Assembly (NCBI GenBank): GCA_017305635.1
Contig: JAFKKF010000016.1
Span: 1-64,000, forward strand
DNA length: 64,000 nucleotides
Reading direction: 5' to 3'
DNA from: Hyphomicrobiales bacterium
GTDB lineage: Bacteria > Pseudomonadota > Alphaproteobacteria > Rhizobiales > Kaistiaceae
The translations under genes were made by a program, and so were the position numbers. This document shows, one piece after another, positions 7,995 through 16,883 of this stretch. Every line of letters begins with the position of its first letter. The first letter of the stretch is position 1. The notes under the pieces are model-generated. The model was not told where the DNA came from. It worked only from the letters and a program-made list of their open reading frames with translations, and searched no databases.

Positions 7995-10319
7995 TCAGAT
8001 GATGAGCGTATCGGCGTTCATGTATTCCGGGTTCTCCCAGAGCAGGCCAACTTCAGGATCGTAGAGTTCCGAATCCGTCAGGACGGCGAAGGCTTCGCCA
8101 CGAAACTCCGGCGCCACGAAGCGGATTCGCTCGTGGTTGAAGAGAAGGGTGCGCGCCCTCGGCGGGACGGCGACGGTGTAAGGCTGAAGCGTGCGCGCCA
8201 GCAGGCCGGTTGGAATTCTTTCTATAGAGAGTTCATTGATGGCCCTGGTGGCAATGTCGTCGCCCGGCACGATCACCGGCACCATGCCGCTCTCGATCAT
8301 GTGGAAGTTCTCCGCCGCGCTGCGATAGGAGAAGGCCGTCTCGCCGACGTCGAGCCGGAAGCGGTCGAGGATCGATCGACCATCGTGGCCACGGTCAAGT
8401 TTGGCGGGGCCTTTTCGCCAGTACACCTCCTCGAAGTAGCGTGTCATCGCTTCGGGCGAGAAGAGATCGTCGAACCGGTCCTGCATGCGCTTGCGGTCGC
8501 CGATGAAGCCGGCAATCTCGGGCGGCGGCCGGTTGTCGGGAGCCTCGAAGACGGTGACGATGCTGTCCTCGACCGGACGGAGGCCGTTGCGGTTCACGCG
8601 GCCGGCCGCCTGGACGATCTGGTCGAGGCCCGCCTCGGCGCGCCAGCCGCGCGGGAAATCGAGATCGACGCCGGCCTCGACCAGCGAAGTGGCAATGAGC
8701 CGGCAGGGCTCCCCGGCCTTCAGGCGCTGGCGGACCTCGGCGAGGATGCGCCGACGGTCGACGGCATAGTGGCGGGTAGAGAGGTGCACGACGCCATCGA
8801 GGCCCGCGGCTTTCACCGTCCGGTAGAGCGCGAGCGCGTGGCGGCGGCTGTTGACGATGACCAGCGCCTGGGGCGCATCGCGGAGGGCTGCGACCAGTTC
8901 CTCATCGGCGAGAGGACCGGCATGGCGGAGCGTCGTTCTGCGGAGCTGCGACGCGAGGCCGGCCGAATCGGGCGCGAGCTCGCGTGCCGGTCCGAGATCG
9001 AGGCCGATGAGGCCGGCAACCGAGCTCCCGGCAAGCCGAGCCCGGTCCAGTGCCGGCTGGGTCGCCGTGCAGAGCACCACCGTGCAGCCCCAGTCGCGCA
9101 CCAGCGCCTCGAGCGCCCATACCGCGGGACCAAGCAATGGCAGGGGAATGGCCTGGGCCTCGTCGAGCACGATGACGGAACCGGCGATGTTGTGGAGCTT
9201 TCGGGCGCGCGAGGTGCGAGCGGCAAAGAGGCTCTCGAAGAGCTGCACGTTGGTCGTCACCACGACAGGCGCTTCCCAGTCTTCCATGGCGCGGCGGAGA
9301 CGCCGTGACTGGTCGCGGCTGTCGGCGTCATCGGCCGGGCCGCTATGCTCGTCCTCGATCGCGGAATGGTGCTCGAGCACGATTCCTTCGCCGAGCACCT
9401 CTCCGAATATCCCGGCCGCCTGCTCGGCCACTGTCGTGAACGGGACTGCGAGTATGATCCGGCGGTGACCGTGGCGGCGGGCATGGTCGAGGGCGAAGCC
9501 AAGCGAGGCGAGCGTCTTGCCGCCGCCGGTCGGCACGGTGAGGGTGACGAAGCCGGGCGGCAGCGCCGCCTTGCCGCGCACGTGGCCGAGGATGTCGCTG
9601 CGCAGGCGGTTGATCGCGGTATCGGACGCGGCCTTGGCGGCCATATGCGCATCGAAGCGGACGATGAGTCCATCGAGAAGTTCGGGGAGCGCGGGCCAGC
9701 TCCGGTCGATCTCCCGGCCTTCGACGCGGGCATAGAAGCTCTCCGTCTCGCGGAAATCGGCGTCGACGAGGCAGGAAAAGAGCATGCGGCCGAGCATGGC
9801 GAGCTGGAAGGCGAAGCGCTCTTGCCCGAGCGGGTGGGCCTCGCCGGCCTGCACCCACTTCAGCGCCGGCAGGAGGCGGGTGAGGTCGGGCGCCAGCTCG
9901 CTCCGCCAGACCGGGTCGACGGCATCGACATAGGCTTTGAGGCGCTCGTCCAGGCTCGACGGTGTTCCGAAGCGATCCGGCAAGCCGGCATGATGGCCGG
10001 CGATGCAATAGGCGACGAGCTCGACCATCAGGCGATCGTGCGGCGTCGCCTCCTTCGCCAATTCACGCGCCCACCAGGCGCCAGCGGTGGAGTGATCGAC
10101 GCGGTCGGAGGATTTGCCGGCGCGCTCGATGTAGATCTGGAAAGCAGGATTGTACTTGCCGAGGTCGTGAAGGAGGCCCGCGAGGCGGGCGGCTCGCTCG
10201 AGGCCGAAGCGGGCGCCGAACTGGGCGGCGAGGTCGGCCACGCCGATCGCATGCTCCGGCATCGGCTGCCAGTCATGCTTGTCGGCTGCTTCGGTCGAAT
10301 GCGCGAAAAACCGCCGCAT
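7995..10319 (-). CDS. cas3: CRISPR-associated nuclease-helicase Cas3
   Basis: The 774-residue protein has an N-terminal HD nuclease domain (early FFAHS and HDW histidines, then GLLHDLGKYNPAF at 49-60) and a superfamily 2 helicase: Walker A PTGGGKTLASL, Walker B VIVLDEAQAIPL (DEAQ rather than DEAH) and motif VI QAAGRVNRNG. Cas3 is recruited by Cascade to unwind and degrade target DNA. The ATG at 10319 (MRRFFAHS) was chosen because GGGGGG lies just upstream; an ATG at 10349 would add ten poorly conserved residues. The 72 bp to cas5 is the largest gap in the operon, so cas3 may be expressed separately. Confidence 0.96.
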   Translation of the reverse strand: MRRFFAHSTEAADKHDWQPMPEHAIGVADLAAQFGARFGLERAARLAGLLHDLGKYNPAFQIYIERAGKSSDRVDHSTAGAWWARELAKEATPHDRLMVELVAYCIAGHHAGLPDRFGTPSSLDERLKAYVDAVDPVWRSELAPDLTRLLPALKWVQAGEAHPLGQERFAFQLAMLGRMLFSCLVDADFRETESFYARVEGREIDRSWPALPELLDGLIVRFDAHMAAKAASDTAINRLRSDILGHVRGKAALPPGFVTLTVPTGGGKTLASLGFALDHARRHGHRRIILAVPFTTVAEQAAGIFGEVLGEGIVLEHHSAIEDEHSGPADDADSRDQSRRLRRAMEDWEAPVVVTTNVQLFESLFAARTSRARKLHNIAGSVIVLDEAQAIPLPLLGPAVWALEALVRDWGCTVVLCTATQPALDRARLAGSSVAGLIGLDLGPARELAPDSAGLASQLRRTTLRHAGPLADEELVAALRDAPQALVIVNSRRHALALYRTVKAAGLDGVVHLSTRHYAVDRRRILAEVRQRLKAGEPCRLIATSLVEAGVDLDFPRGWRAEAGLDQIVQAAGRVNRNGLRPVEDSIVTVFEAPDNRPPPEIAGFIGDRKRMQDRFDDLFSPEAMTRYFEEVYWRKGPAKLDRGHDGRSILDRFRLDVGETAFSYRSAAENFHMIESGMVPVIVPGDDIATRAINELSIERIPTGLLARTLQPYTVAVPPRARTLLFNHERIRFVAPEFRGEAFAVLTDSELYDPEVGLLWENPEYMNADTLII

Positions 10320-10551
10320 CAGCCCCCCTGTCCCAGCCGCGCCCAACATCTTCCGCGCGAGAGCTTAGAACAGAATCCACGATCGGGAAGAGTGCAGCAA
10401 CCGGTCCGGAGGTGCGAGTTCGGCCGGGAGCATGAGGGACCGCGGCGGAGCCATCCGCCGCCGGCTGCGCGCGGCCCGACCGCCAGCCTTGATAGATCGG
10501 CGCCAGGCCCGATTCGACCAACCGGGCAGGCCTGAATCTCACATGGTCGGA
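10320..10551. other. Intergenic region between tRNA-Arg and cas3
   Basis: No gene is evident in these 232 bp. They should hold the cas3 promoter on the minus strand and the end of the tRNA transcript. GCGGCGGA (10442-10449) and TCCGCCGC (10454-10461) form an 8 bp stem with a 4-base loop about 90 bp after the tRNA; no T-run follows. GCTTAGAACAG at 10364-10374 shares ten bases with the inverted repeat before cas5. Confidence 0.5.
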
Positions 10552-10628
10552 TGGCGCGCCCGAAGAGATTCGAACTCCTGACCCCCAGATTCGTAGTCTG
10601 GTGCTCTATCCAGCTGAGCTACGGGCGC
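10552..10628 (-). tRNA. tRNA-Arg(ACG), CCA encoded
   Basis: On the minus strand the acceptor arm GCGCCCG (5' end at 10628) pairs with CGGGCGC, followed by the discriminator G and an encoded CCA. The D arm reads AGCTCAGCTGGATAGAGC. The anticodon stem CCAGA/TCTGG holds the loop CTACGAA with anticodon ACG, which reads CGU and other CGN codons after the A-to-I change. The T arm contains GTTCGAATC. The length of 77 nt with CCA is normal. The gene lies between the cas locus and the histidine kinase operon. Confidence 0.97.
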
Positions 10629-10698
10629 TTCCGGCGGGCATAGCTAATGAAAGGCCGGGGCGATTGCAAGCGCATTGCGGCATGGCTGGCCGCGCCGT

Positions 10699-12180
10699 TC
10701 ACGCCGGCGGGGTGCGCCCATTGCGACCGCCGCGACCCGGCCGGTCGGGGACGGAGAGCTCGAAGATGGCGCCGGGCCCCACCGCCTCGACGAGGGCGAT
10801 GGTGCCGCCGTGGGCGCGTATGATCTCGGCGGCAATCGCGAGGCCAAGGCCCGTCCCGCCGGGGCGGGCGCTGCCCTGGAATGCCTGGAAGAGATGGGCA
10901 CGTGCCGCGAGCGGGACGCCGGGGCCGGTATCGGCGACGCGGATGGAAGAGGTGTGCGCCTCGCGCTTCGCCGAGACGGTGAGGCGGCGGACAACCGCCG
11001 GGTTCTGGTCGCCGTCGAGGGCCTGGACGGCGTTGCGGCAGAGATTGAGGAGGACGCGGAAGAGCTGCTCCGGGTCGGCATCGATCTCGAGACCCTGGGG
11101 CACGCGGTTCTCGAAGGCGATGGAGGCGTGCGCGCCAAGGCCGAGGGCATCGGCGACGTCCTCGACCAGCCGGTCAACGGCGACCAGCCGGCGCTCGGGC
11201 GGCGCCTCGCGGGCGCGGCCATAGGCAAGCGTCGACTGGGTATAGGCGATGGCGCGGTCGAGGGCAGCGATCAGCTTGGGGGCGAAGCGCTGCACGCTCG
11301 GATCGGGGAGGCTGCCGAGGCGGTCGGTGAAGAGCTGCGCCGAAGCGAGCATGTTGCGCAGATCATGGTTGACCTTCGACACGGCGAGACCGAGGTCGGC
11401 GAGGTGGCGCTGCTCGCGGAGCGTCCCCTGCAGGTCGCGCTGCATCTCGGCGAGGCGCTCCTCGGCTACGCCGATCTCGTCCTGCCGGCCGCTCGGCTCG
11501 ATGATGCGCCCGGCATCCTCCGGCTCGTCGGTGAAGGCGACCATGTTGGCCGAGAGCTGGCGCATAGGACGCACGAGAAGGCGGTTGAGGCTGAAGTAGA
11601 GCAGCCCGCCGGTGATCACCGAGATGAGCGCCGAGAGCCAGAGGATGTTGACCGAGTAGCGCAGCATGGCGGCGCGCAGCGCGGCATCGTCGATGAGGAT
11701 CTCGATGATCGGCCCGGCGCGCGAGGTGCCGATGACGCGCATGATCCGCTTGTCGCTGGCGGCAAGCGTATCGAAGGCATCGATGATGTCGCGCACCGGG
11801 TTCATGCTGCGCAGGTCCGCGGTCACGTCGACGTCGGGCGGCATGTCCACCGAGGCGATGAGGCGGCTGGTCGAGCCGTTGCGGATGGCGATGGCGATGG
11901 CCCCGACCGCGGAGAGGAGATCGTCCTGGATCTGGCGCGGAACCTCGCCGCGGTCGGCGCTCTCGAGGACGATGCTGGCGGCGTCGGCGATGGTCAGGCG
12001 GTCGCTCAGCCAGGCGATGCGGAAATTGGAGATGGAGGGGACGTAGATCACCACCTCCGACAGCATGACGAAGAGGACGGTGAGCAGGAGCAGCTTCCAC
12101 GACAGGCTCGACGAGCGGCCGGGGCGGGGCCGTCCGGGCCCAGCCTCCACCGTCACCGTGTCCGACGTGCGTGCATCCAT
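10699..12180 (-). CDS. Membrane sensor histidine kinase
   Basis: The 493-residue protein has one membrane segment near 28-47, a periplasmic region of about 125 residues, a second segment near 176-196, a HAMP-like linker, a HisKA domain with the phosphorylated His in AVSKVNHDLRN (His272), and a HATPase_c domain with the N box LLNLCRNAVQAL and G boxes DTGPGVP and GGTGLGLAIA. It should autophosphorylate in response to an envelope or membrane signal. No response regulator is adjacent. The ATG overlaps the stop of the upstream oxidoreductase by one base (TGATG), so the two are translationally coupled and may work together. Confidence 0.9.
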   Translation of the reverse strand: MDARTSDTVTVEAGPGRPRPGRSSSLSWKLLLLTVLFVMLSEVVIYVPSISNFRIAWLSDRLTIADAASIVLESADRGEVPRQIQDDLLSAVGAIAIAIRNGSTSRLIASVDMPPDVDVTADLRSMNPVRDIIDAFDTLAASDKRIMRVIGTSRAGPIIEILIDDAALRAAMLRYSVNILWLSALISVITGGLLYFSLNRLLVRPMRQLSANMVAFTDEPEDAGRIIEPSGRQDEIGVAEERLAEMQRDLQGTLREQRHLADLGLAVSKVNHDLRNMLASAQLFTDRLGSLPDPSVQRFAPKLIAALDRAIAYTQSTLAYGRAREAPPERRLVAVDRLVEDVADALGLGAHASIAFENRVPQGLEIDADPEQLFRVLLNLCRNAVQALDGDQNPAVVRRLTVSAKREAHTSSIRVADTGPGVPLAARAHLFQAFQGSARPGGTGLGLAIAAEIIRAHGGTIALVEAVGPGAIFELSVPDRPGRGGRNGRTPPA

Positions 12181-13604
12181 CAGCCGAATTTCCTCAGAAA
12201 TTCGATGATCCGCCGCTGCCGGCGGGGTGCCTGGCCGAGGCCGCCAAAGGTTTCGGCGACCCGGCGCGATACGTCCATGCGACTTGGATAAGGCGGGATC
12301 ATGGTGGCGATGTCGCCGATGCCCATGCCGCGGGCAATGGCGAGGGACCAGAGGCCGATCATCTCGCCGGCGTCGCGGCCGACAATGGCGGCGCCGAGGA
12401 TGCGCCCGTCGGCGCGGGCGAGGACCTTGATCACCCCGGCGGTAGTGCGCTCGGCCGTGGCCAGCTCGTTCTCGACGAAGGGCCAGCGAAGCACATGAAG
12501 GTCGTTGTACCGCCGCGCCGCCTCGACCTCGCCCATGCCGACGCGGGCAAGGGCCGGATCGGTGAAGGCGACGGCGGGCACGGCAAGCGGATCGACCGGG
12601 CGCGGCCAGCGGTAGAGGATGCTGCGGAGCACTTCCGCCGCCTCGTATTCGGCGCGCGCAGCGCTCGGCTGCCCGGCGACGGCATCGCCAATGGCATAGA
12701 CCCGCCGGTTCGAGGTCCGGCGGTTGCGGTTGACGAGGATGAGGCCGTCCTCGTGGTCGATCTTGCCGGCATGGAGGCCGAGGCCGTCCAGGTCGACGGC
12801 CCGGCCAGCGGCGATGACGAGATGCGTCGCCTCGACCGTGGCGTCGCCCGAGGGGCTCGCAAAGGTGACGCGAACGCCATCCCTGGCATTGGCGAGGCCG
12901 GTGACTGTGGCGTTCGGACGGATCGCGACGCCCTCGGCGCGCAGCCTGTCGAGGACGATGGCCGAGAGCTCGGGATCCTCGTCGGCAAGCGGCAGGCCGG
13001 CGGCGAGGAGCGTCGTCTCGATGCCAAGGCGCTGCCAGGCGAGGGCGAGCTCCAGCCCGCGGGCATCGTCGCCATAGATGACGAGGCTTGCCGGCCTCTC
13101 GGAGAGGCCGAAGGCGTCCTCCACGGTCAGATAGCGGATGTCGCCGAGGCCGGGAAAGGCGGGCGGTTTCGGGGAAGCGCCGGCGGCGATGACGAAGCGG
13201 CGGGCGCGAATGGCGGTCTCGCCGACCGCCACGGTGCGGGTATCGGTGAAGGCCGCCGCGCCGGCAACGACCCGGACGCCGAGGGCAGCGAGACGCTCGG
13301 CCGAGGCATGGGCGCTCGCCGAAGCCACGGCCTCCGCGACATGGTCCCGCAGCCCTGCGAAATCGGCCTCGAAAGGCGCCCCGGCAATGCCGAAGCCGGG
13401 GGCGCGGCGGAGCGCCGCGCGCAGCGCCGCGGCGGCGATCAGGGCCTTGGAGGGCACGGAGCCGCGGGTAAGATTGGCGCCGCCCATCCGGCCCTTTTCC
13501 ACCAGGACCACGGGAACCCCGAGCCGGGCGGCAGCGGTGGCGAGCGCAATGCCCCCCGGCCCGCCGCCGATCACACATATGTCGGGAGAAAGTTCCTCGG
13601 CCAT
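12180..13604 (-). CDS. FAD/NAD(P) pyridine-nucleotide oxidoreductase lacking the redox disulfide
   Basis: The 474-residue protein has the fold and order of dihydrolipoamide dehydrogenase or soluble transhydrogenase: an FAD-binding CVIGGGPGGIALA (10-22), an acidic residue in VLVEKG, an NAD domain (SLVIYGDDARGLELALA), the second FAD motif RRVYAIGDAV and a dimerisation domain. The active-site segment, normally GGTCLNVGC-I/V-PSK, reads GGANLTRGSVPSK, with Asn44 and Ser49 in place of the two Cys. The C-terminal His-Pro...Glu also differs (PYPSRMD, Tyr for His), a change shared with transhydrogenase SthA. It therefore cannot act by dithiol exchange; flavin-mediated NAD(P)H chemistry or sensing is possible. 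The start at 13604 (MAEELSPDIC) fits the family; a GTG at 13673 is in frame. Confidence 0.85.
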   Translation of the reverse strand: MAEELSPDICVIGGGPGGIALATAAARLGVPVVLVEKGRMGGANLTRGSVPSKALIAAAALRAALRRAPGFGIAGAPFEADFAGLRDHVAEAVASASAHASAERLAALGVRVVAGAAAFTDTRTVAVGETAIRARRFVIAAGASPKPPAFPGLGDIRYLTVEDAFGLSERPASLVIYGDDARGLELALAWQRLGIETTLLAAGLPLADEDPELSAIVLDRLRAEGVAIRPNATVTGLANARDGVRVTFASPSGDATVEATHLVIAAGRAVDLDGLGLHAGKIDHEDGLILVNRNRRTSNRRVYAIGDAVAGQPSAARAEYEAAEVLRSILYRWPRPVDPLAVPAVAFTDPALARVGMGEVEAARRYNDLHVLRWPFVENELATAERTTAGVIKVLARADGRILGAAIVGRDAGEMIGLWSLAIARGMGIGDIATMIPPYPSRMDVSRRVAETFGGLGQAPRRQRRIIEFLRKFG

Positions 13605-13693
13605 CTGACGCTCAACTTTCCGGCACTTGCCGATATGATGCCATCCGCCCGGAAGGGCTATAACCGGCGTCACAAAGCAGCCTGCCGGCCGCG

Positions 13694-13721
13694 TTGACTC
13701 GATTCGGGCTAATCCTTATAA
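13694..13721 (+). promoter_or_regulatory. Probable sigma-70 promoter for rpmH-rnpA
   Basis: TTGACT (13694-13699) and TTATAA (13716-13721) are separated by 16 bp, close to the housekeeping consensus, 39 bp before the rpmH start. They lie in the divergent gap between the oxidoreductase and rpmH, where a strong ribosomal-protein promoter is expected. Confidence 0.6.
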
Positions 13722-13759
13722 GCCCGCAACCCCAAAATCCCCGCGCGGAGACTGCGAGA

Positions 13760-13894
13760 ATGAAACGGACCTATCAACCGAGCAAGCTGGTGCGCAAGCG
13801 CCGGCATGGCTTCCGCGCCCGGATGTCGTGGAAGGGTGGCCGCAAGGTCATCAATGCGCGCCGTGCGCGCGGCCGGAAGCGGTTGAGCGCCTGA
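13760..13894 (+). CDS. rpmH: Ribosomal protein bL34
   Basis: This 44-residue, very basic protein reads [20 protein letters not shown] and ends [10 protein letters not shown], which is bL34 throughout. It is a component of the large ribosomal subunit. The length equals the family's usual 44-46 residues. rnpA follows 25 bp later, the order conserved in nearly all bacteria. The reading frame is open upstream to 13694, but the family start is the ATG at 13760. Confidence 0.98.
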   Translation: MKRTYQPSKLVRKRRHGFRARMSWKGGRKVINARRARGRKRLSA

Positions 13895-13919
13895 ACTTGC
13901 CGACAGGCGCGGCCCCGTG

Positions 13920-14264
13920 ATGCAGCGCCTCACCAAACGCGCCGAGTTCGTAGCAGTTGCAGGTGGCACCAAGGTTTCCCTGCCGGGGTTCAGCCTGCAG
14001 GCGCGCCGGCGGGCCAGGGGGGCTTCGGAGGAAGCACGCTTCGGCTTCACGGTGACCAAGAAGATCGGCAATGCGGTCGTGCGCAACCGGATCAGGCGTC
14101 GCCTCAGGGAAGTCGTCCGCCTCTCGGGGGAGGCCGCACCGCCCCTCGATTTCGTACTCGTCGGCCGGCGCGCGGCCCTGACCCTTCCCTTCGAGCGCCT
14201 GGCTGCCGATCTAAGGAGCGGATTCATGACGCTCTCCAAACGCCAGGTCGCCGATGCCCGATAG
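13920..14264 (+). CDS. rnpA: Ribonuclease P protein component
   Basis: The 114-residue basic protein contains the RNR signature NAVVRNRIRRRLREVVR and the preceding FGFTVTKKIG strand. RnpA is the protein cofactor of the ribozyme that matures tRNA 5' ends. The ATG at 13920 was chosen; the GTG directly before it (13917) is in frame and could be used. The end overlaps the yidC start by 11 bp, so the two are probably co-translated. No yidD lies between them. Confidence 0.96.
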   Translation: MQRLTKRAEFVAVAGGTKVSLPGFSLQARRRARGASEEARFGFTVTKKIGNAVVRNRIRRRLREVVRLSGEAAPPLDFVLVGRRAALTLPFERLAADLRSGFMTLSKRQVADAR

Positions 14265-16194
14265 CCGCAATCTGATCATTGCCATCGTCCTGTCCCTGAT
14301 CGTCCTGATCGGCTGGCAGTACTTCTTCGTGCCGCAGCACCCGGCGACCGTGGAGCAACCGGTGGCGAGCGAACCGGCCGGGACCGGCACGCCGGCGGCG
14401 GGCGGAACCGGAACGGGCGCCGAGACGCCGGCAGGCCAGGCCCCCGCCCCGGTTGCCGTGACGCCGACGCTGACCCGCGAGCAGGCGCTCGCCCTTTCGC
14501 CGCGCGTGCCGATCGCGACCGACGCGGTGAGCGGCTCGATCGCGCTGAAGGGCGCGCGGCTCGACGATCTTCGCCTGAACGAGTTCCGCGAGACGGTCGA
14601 CAAGAACAGCCCGACCATCGTGCTCCTGTCGCCGGCCGGCACCGCCGACGGCTATTTCGCCGAGTTCGGCTGGACGTCGCCGGCAGGTGGCGCGGCCGTG
14701 CCCGGCGCCGACACACTCTGGACGGCACCGGCGGGCGCCAAGCTGACCCCGACGACGCCGGTGACGCTGACCTACGACAACGGCGCCGGCCTCGTCTTCA
14801 CGCGCACCATCGCCATCGACGACAAGTACATGTTCACGGTCACCGACGGCGTGACCAACAAGGGCACGGCGCCCGCCAGCCTGACGCCCTACGGGCAGGT
14901 CGTGCGCCTCGGCGAGCCGCACACGGCCGGCTACTTCATCCTGCACGAAGGCCTGATCGGCGTGATGGGCTCGAGCCTGCAGGAGTACAAATACAAGGAC
15001 CTGCACGACAAGCCGCCCGTCGACCTGCCGAAGTCCGATAAGGGCTGGCTCGGCATCACCGACAAGTACTGGGCGACCACGCTGATCCCGCCGCAGGGCA
15101 AGACCTTCACCTCGACCTTCGCACAGATCCAGCAGCCGACGCTGCAATACCGCGCTACCTTCGAGGCCGAGCCGCTGACGGTGGCGCCGGGGGCGAGCGC
15201 GACGACGGAGAACCGCGTCTTCGCCGGCGCCAAGCAGGTGGCGGTGGTCGACGGCTACCAGAAGTCGCTCGGCATCGACCGGTTCGAACTGCTCATCGAC
15301 TGGGGATGGTTCTATTTCATCACCAAGCCGATGTTCTACCTGATCGACTGGTTCTTCCATCTCCTTGGCAATTTCGGCCTCGCCATCCTCGCCGTGACCG
15401 TGCTCGTCAAGGCGCTCTTCTTCCCGCTCGCCAACAAGTCGTACAAGTCGATGAGCGCGATGAAGAAGGTGCAGCCGCAGATGGCGGAGCTGCGCGAGCG
15501 CTACAAGGACGACAAGGTCAAGCAGCAGCAGGAGCTGATGGCGCTCTACAAGCGCGAGAAGATCAACCCGATCGCCGGCTGCTGGCCGATGGTGCTGCAG
15601 ATCCCGGTCTTCTTCTCGCTCTACAAGGTGCTGTTCGTCACCATCGAGATGCGGCATGCGCCGTTTTTCGGCTGGATCCAGGACCTGTCGGCGCCCGATC
15701 CGACGCATATCTTCAACCTCTTCGGGCTGATCCCGTGGACGCCGCCGGGGCTGCTCGCCATCGGCATCTGGCCGATCATCATGGGCATCACGATGTTCGT
15801 GCAGATGCGGCTCAACCCGCCGCCGGCGGACCCGGCGCAGCAGGTGATCTTCACCTGGATGCCGCTGATCTTCACCTTCATGCTCGCCTCGTTCCCGGCC
15901 GGCCTCGTCATCTACTGGGCCTGGAACAACACGCTCTCGGTGACGCAGCAGTATTTCATCATGCGCCGGCAGGGGGTCGACGTGGACCTGCTCGGCAACA
16001 TCAAGAACGCCTTCCGGCGGCCGAGCAAGGTCGCCGCCGAGCAGAAGGCCAAGGCCGAGAAGGAAAAGGCCGCGCTCGCCGCGCCGAAGGCCGCCAACGA
16101 TGCCGGCGAGCCGGTGGTGCAGCCGAAGAAGCAGAAGCAGCGCGGCAAGCAGAAGGGCTCGCCCAAGGCCAAGCCGAGCGGCGCGGACGCCTGA
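14254..16194 (+). CDS. yidC: Membrane protein insertase YidC
   Basis: The 646-residue protein starts with a membrane anchor (NLIIAIVLSLIVLIGWQYFF), then a Pro/Ala/Thr-rich linker, the periplasmic beta-sandwich P1 domain (roughly 85-350) and the conserved insertase core with five membrane spans (from LIDWGWFYFITKPMFY). The C-terminal tail is rich in Lys and Ala, as usual for ribosome contact. YidC inserts membrane proteins with or without SecYEG. The P1 domain and length are typical of proteobacteria. engB follows 27 bp later. Confidence 0.97.
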   Translation: MPDSRNLIIAIVLSLIVLIGWQYFFVPQHPATVEQPVASEPAGTGTPAAGGTGTGAETPAGQAPAPVAVTPTLTREQALALSPRVPIATDAVSGSIALKGARLDDLRLNEFRETVDKNSPTIVLLSPAGTADGYFAEFGWTSPAGGAAVPGADTLWTAPAGAKLTPTTPVTLTYDNGAGLVFTRTIAIDDKYMFTVTDGVTNKGTAPASLTPYGQVVRLGEPHTAGYFILHEGLIGVMGSSLQEYKYKDLHDKPPVDLPKSDKGWLGITDKYWATTLIPPQGKTFTSTFAQIQQPTLQYRATFEAEPLTVAPGASATTENRVFAGAKQVAVVDGYQKSLGIDRFELLIDWGWFYFITKPMFYLIDWFFHLLGNFGLAILAVTVLVKALFFPLANKSYKSMSAMKKVQPQMAELRERYKDDKVKQQQELMALYKREKINPIAGCWPMVLQIPVFFSLYKVLFVTIEMRHAPFFGWIQDLSAPDPTHIFNLFGLIPWTPPGLLAIGIWPIIMGITMFVQMRLNPPPADPAQQVIFTWMPLIFTFMLASFPAGLVIYWAWNNTLSVTQQYFIMRRQGVDVDLLGNIKNAFRRPSKVAAEQKAKAEKEKAALAAPKAANDAGEPVVQPKKQKQRGKQKGSPKAKPSGADA

Positions 16195-16221
16195 GGCGCC
16201 GGCGCATGGGACAAGGGCGCG

Positions 16222-16875
16222 ATGCCTGACGCCGCCGACACCGACGAAGCCGAGGCCCGCCGCATCGAGGCGGGGCGGCTGTTCTTCCGCAAGCCCTGGG
16301 GGTTCCTGCGCGGCGCCGGCACCATTGCCGCGCTGCCGCCGCCGGACGGCGTCGAGGTGGCGCTCGCCGGGCGCTCCAACGTCGGCAAGTCGTCGCTGAT
16401 CAATGCCCTGGTCGGGCAGAAGGCGCTCGCCCGCACCTCCAACACGCCCGGCCGCACGCAGGAGCTCAACTTCTTCGGGGCGGATGCCGGCGTCACCCTC
16501 GTCGACATGCCGGGCTACGGCTATGCCCAGGCGCCGAAGGGCCAGGTCGCGGAATGGACGAAGCTCGTCTTCGACTTCCTGCGCGGCCGGCAGAACCTCC
16601 GCCGGGTCTATGTGCTCATCGACGCGCGCCACGGCCTCAAGGCGAACGACCTCGAGGCCCTCGACCTCCTCGACAAGGCCGCCGTCTCCTACCAGGTCGT
16701 CCTGACCAAGGCCGACAAGATCAAGCCGGGCGCGCTTGCCACCCTCATCGCGACGACGGCGGAGGCGATCCGCAAGCGCCCCGCTGCCCACCCCGTGGTG
16801 CTCGCGACCTCGTCGGAGACCGGCGCCGGGCTCGACGCGCTCCGCGCCGAGATAGCGGACCTGCGGATCGGATAG
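16222..16875 (+). CDS. engB: Ribosome biogenesis GTPase EngB (YihA/YsxC)
   Basis: The 217-residue GTPase shows G1 [15 protein letters not shown]2 in [12 protein letters not shown]3 DMPGYGYA, G4 TKAD and G5 near ATSSETGAG. EngB assists late assembly of the large ribosomal subunit. It has a short N-terminal extension before the G1 strand, as is usual in alphaproteobacteria. It lies between yidC and, after the Fic gene, argB; in related genomes engB and argB are often adjacent, which makes the Fic gene look like an insertion. Confidence 0.95.
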   Translation: MPDAADTDEAEARRIEAGRLFFRKPWGFLRGAGTIAALPPPDGVEVALAGRSNVGKSSLINALVGQKALARTSNTPGRTQELNFFGADAGVTLVDMPGYGYAQAPKGQVAEWTKLVFDFLRGRQNLRRVYVLIDARHGLKANDLEALDLLDKAAVSYQVVLTKADKIKPGALATLIATTAEAIRKRPAAHPVVLATSSETGAGLDALRAEIADLRIG

Positions 16876-16883
16876 ACTGTTTC

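Noticed and set aside
10442-10461. Rho-independent terminator after tRNA-Arg
   Set aside because: The 8 bp stem is perfect but about 90 bp downstream and lacks a T-run, so it is only mentioned as a hairpin.
10699-13578. A single 959-codon frame covering the kinase and part of the oxidoreductase
   Set aside because: Its N-terminal half is an out-of-frame reading of the oxidoreductase gene; the kinase starts at 12180 with a TGATG overlap.
12171-13697. A 508-codon plus-strand frame opposite the oxidoreductase
   Set aside because: It mirrors the codon pattern of the true gene and has no protein-like motifs.
10873-13760. Chromosome origin near rpmH
   Set aside because: rpmH borders oriC in some bacteria, but no DnaA-box cluster, AT-rich unwinding stretch or dnaA/dnaN is present, and alphaproteobacterial origins lie elsewhere.
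14224-16791. An 855-codon minus-strand frame opposite yidC and engB
   Set aside because: It is antisense to two clear genes, has extreme Arg, Glu and His content and no recognisable domain; such frames are common opposite genes in GC-rich DNA.
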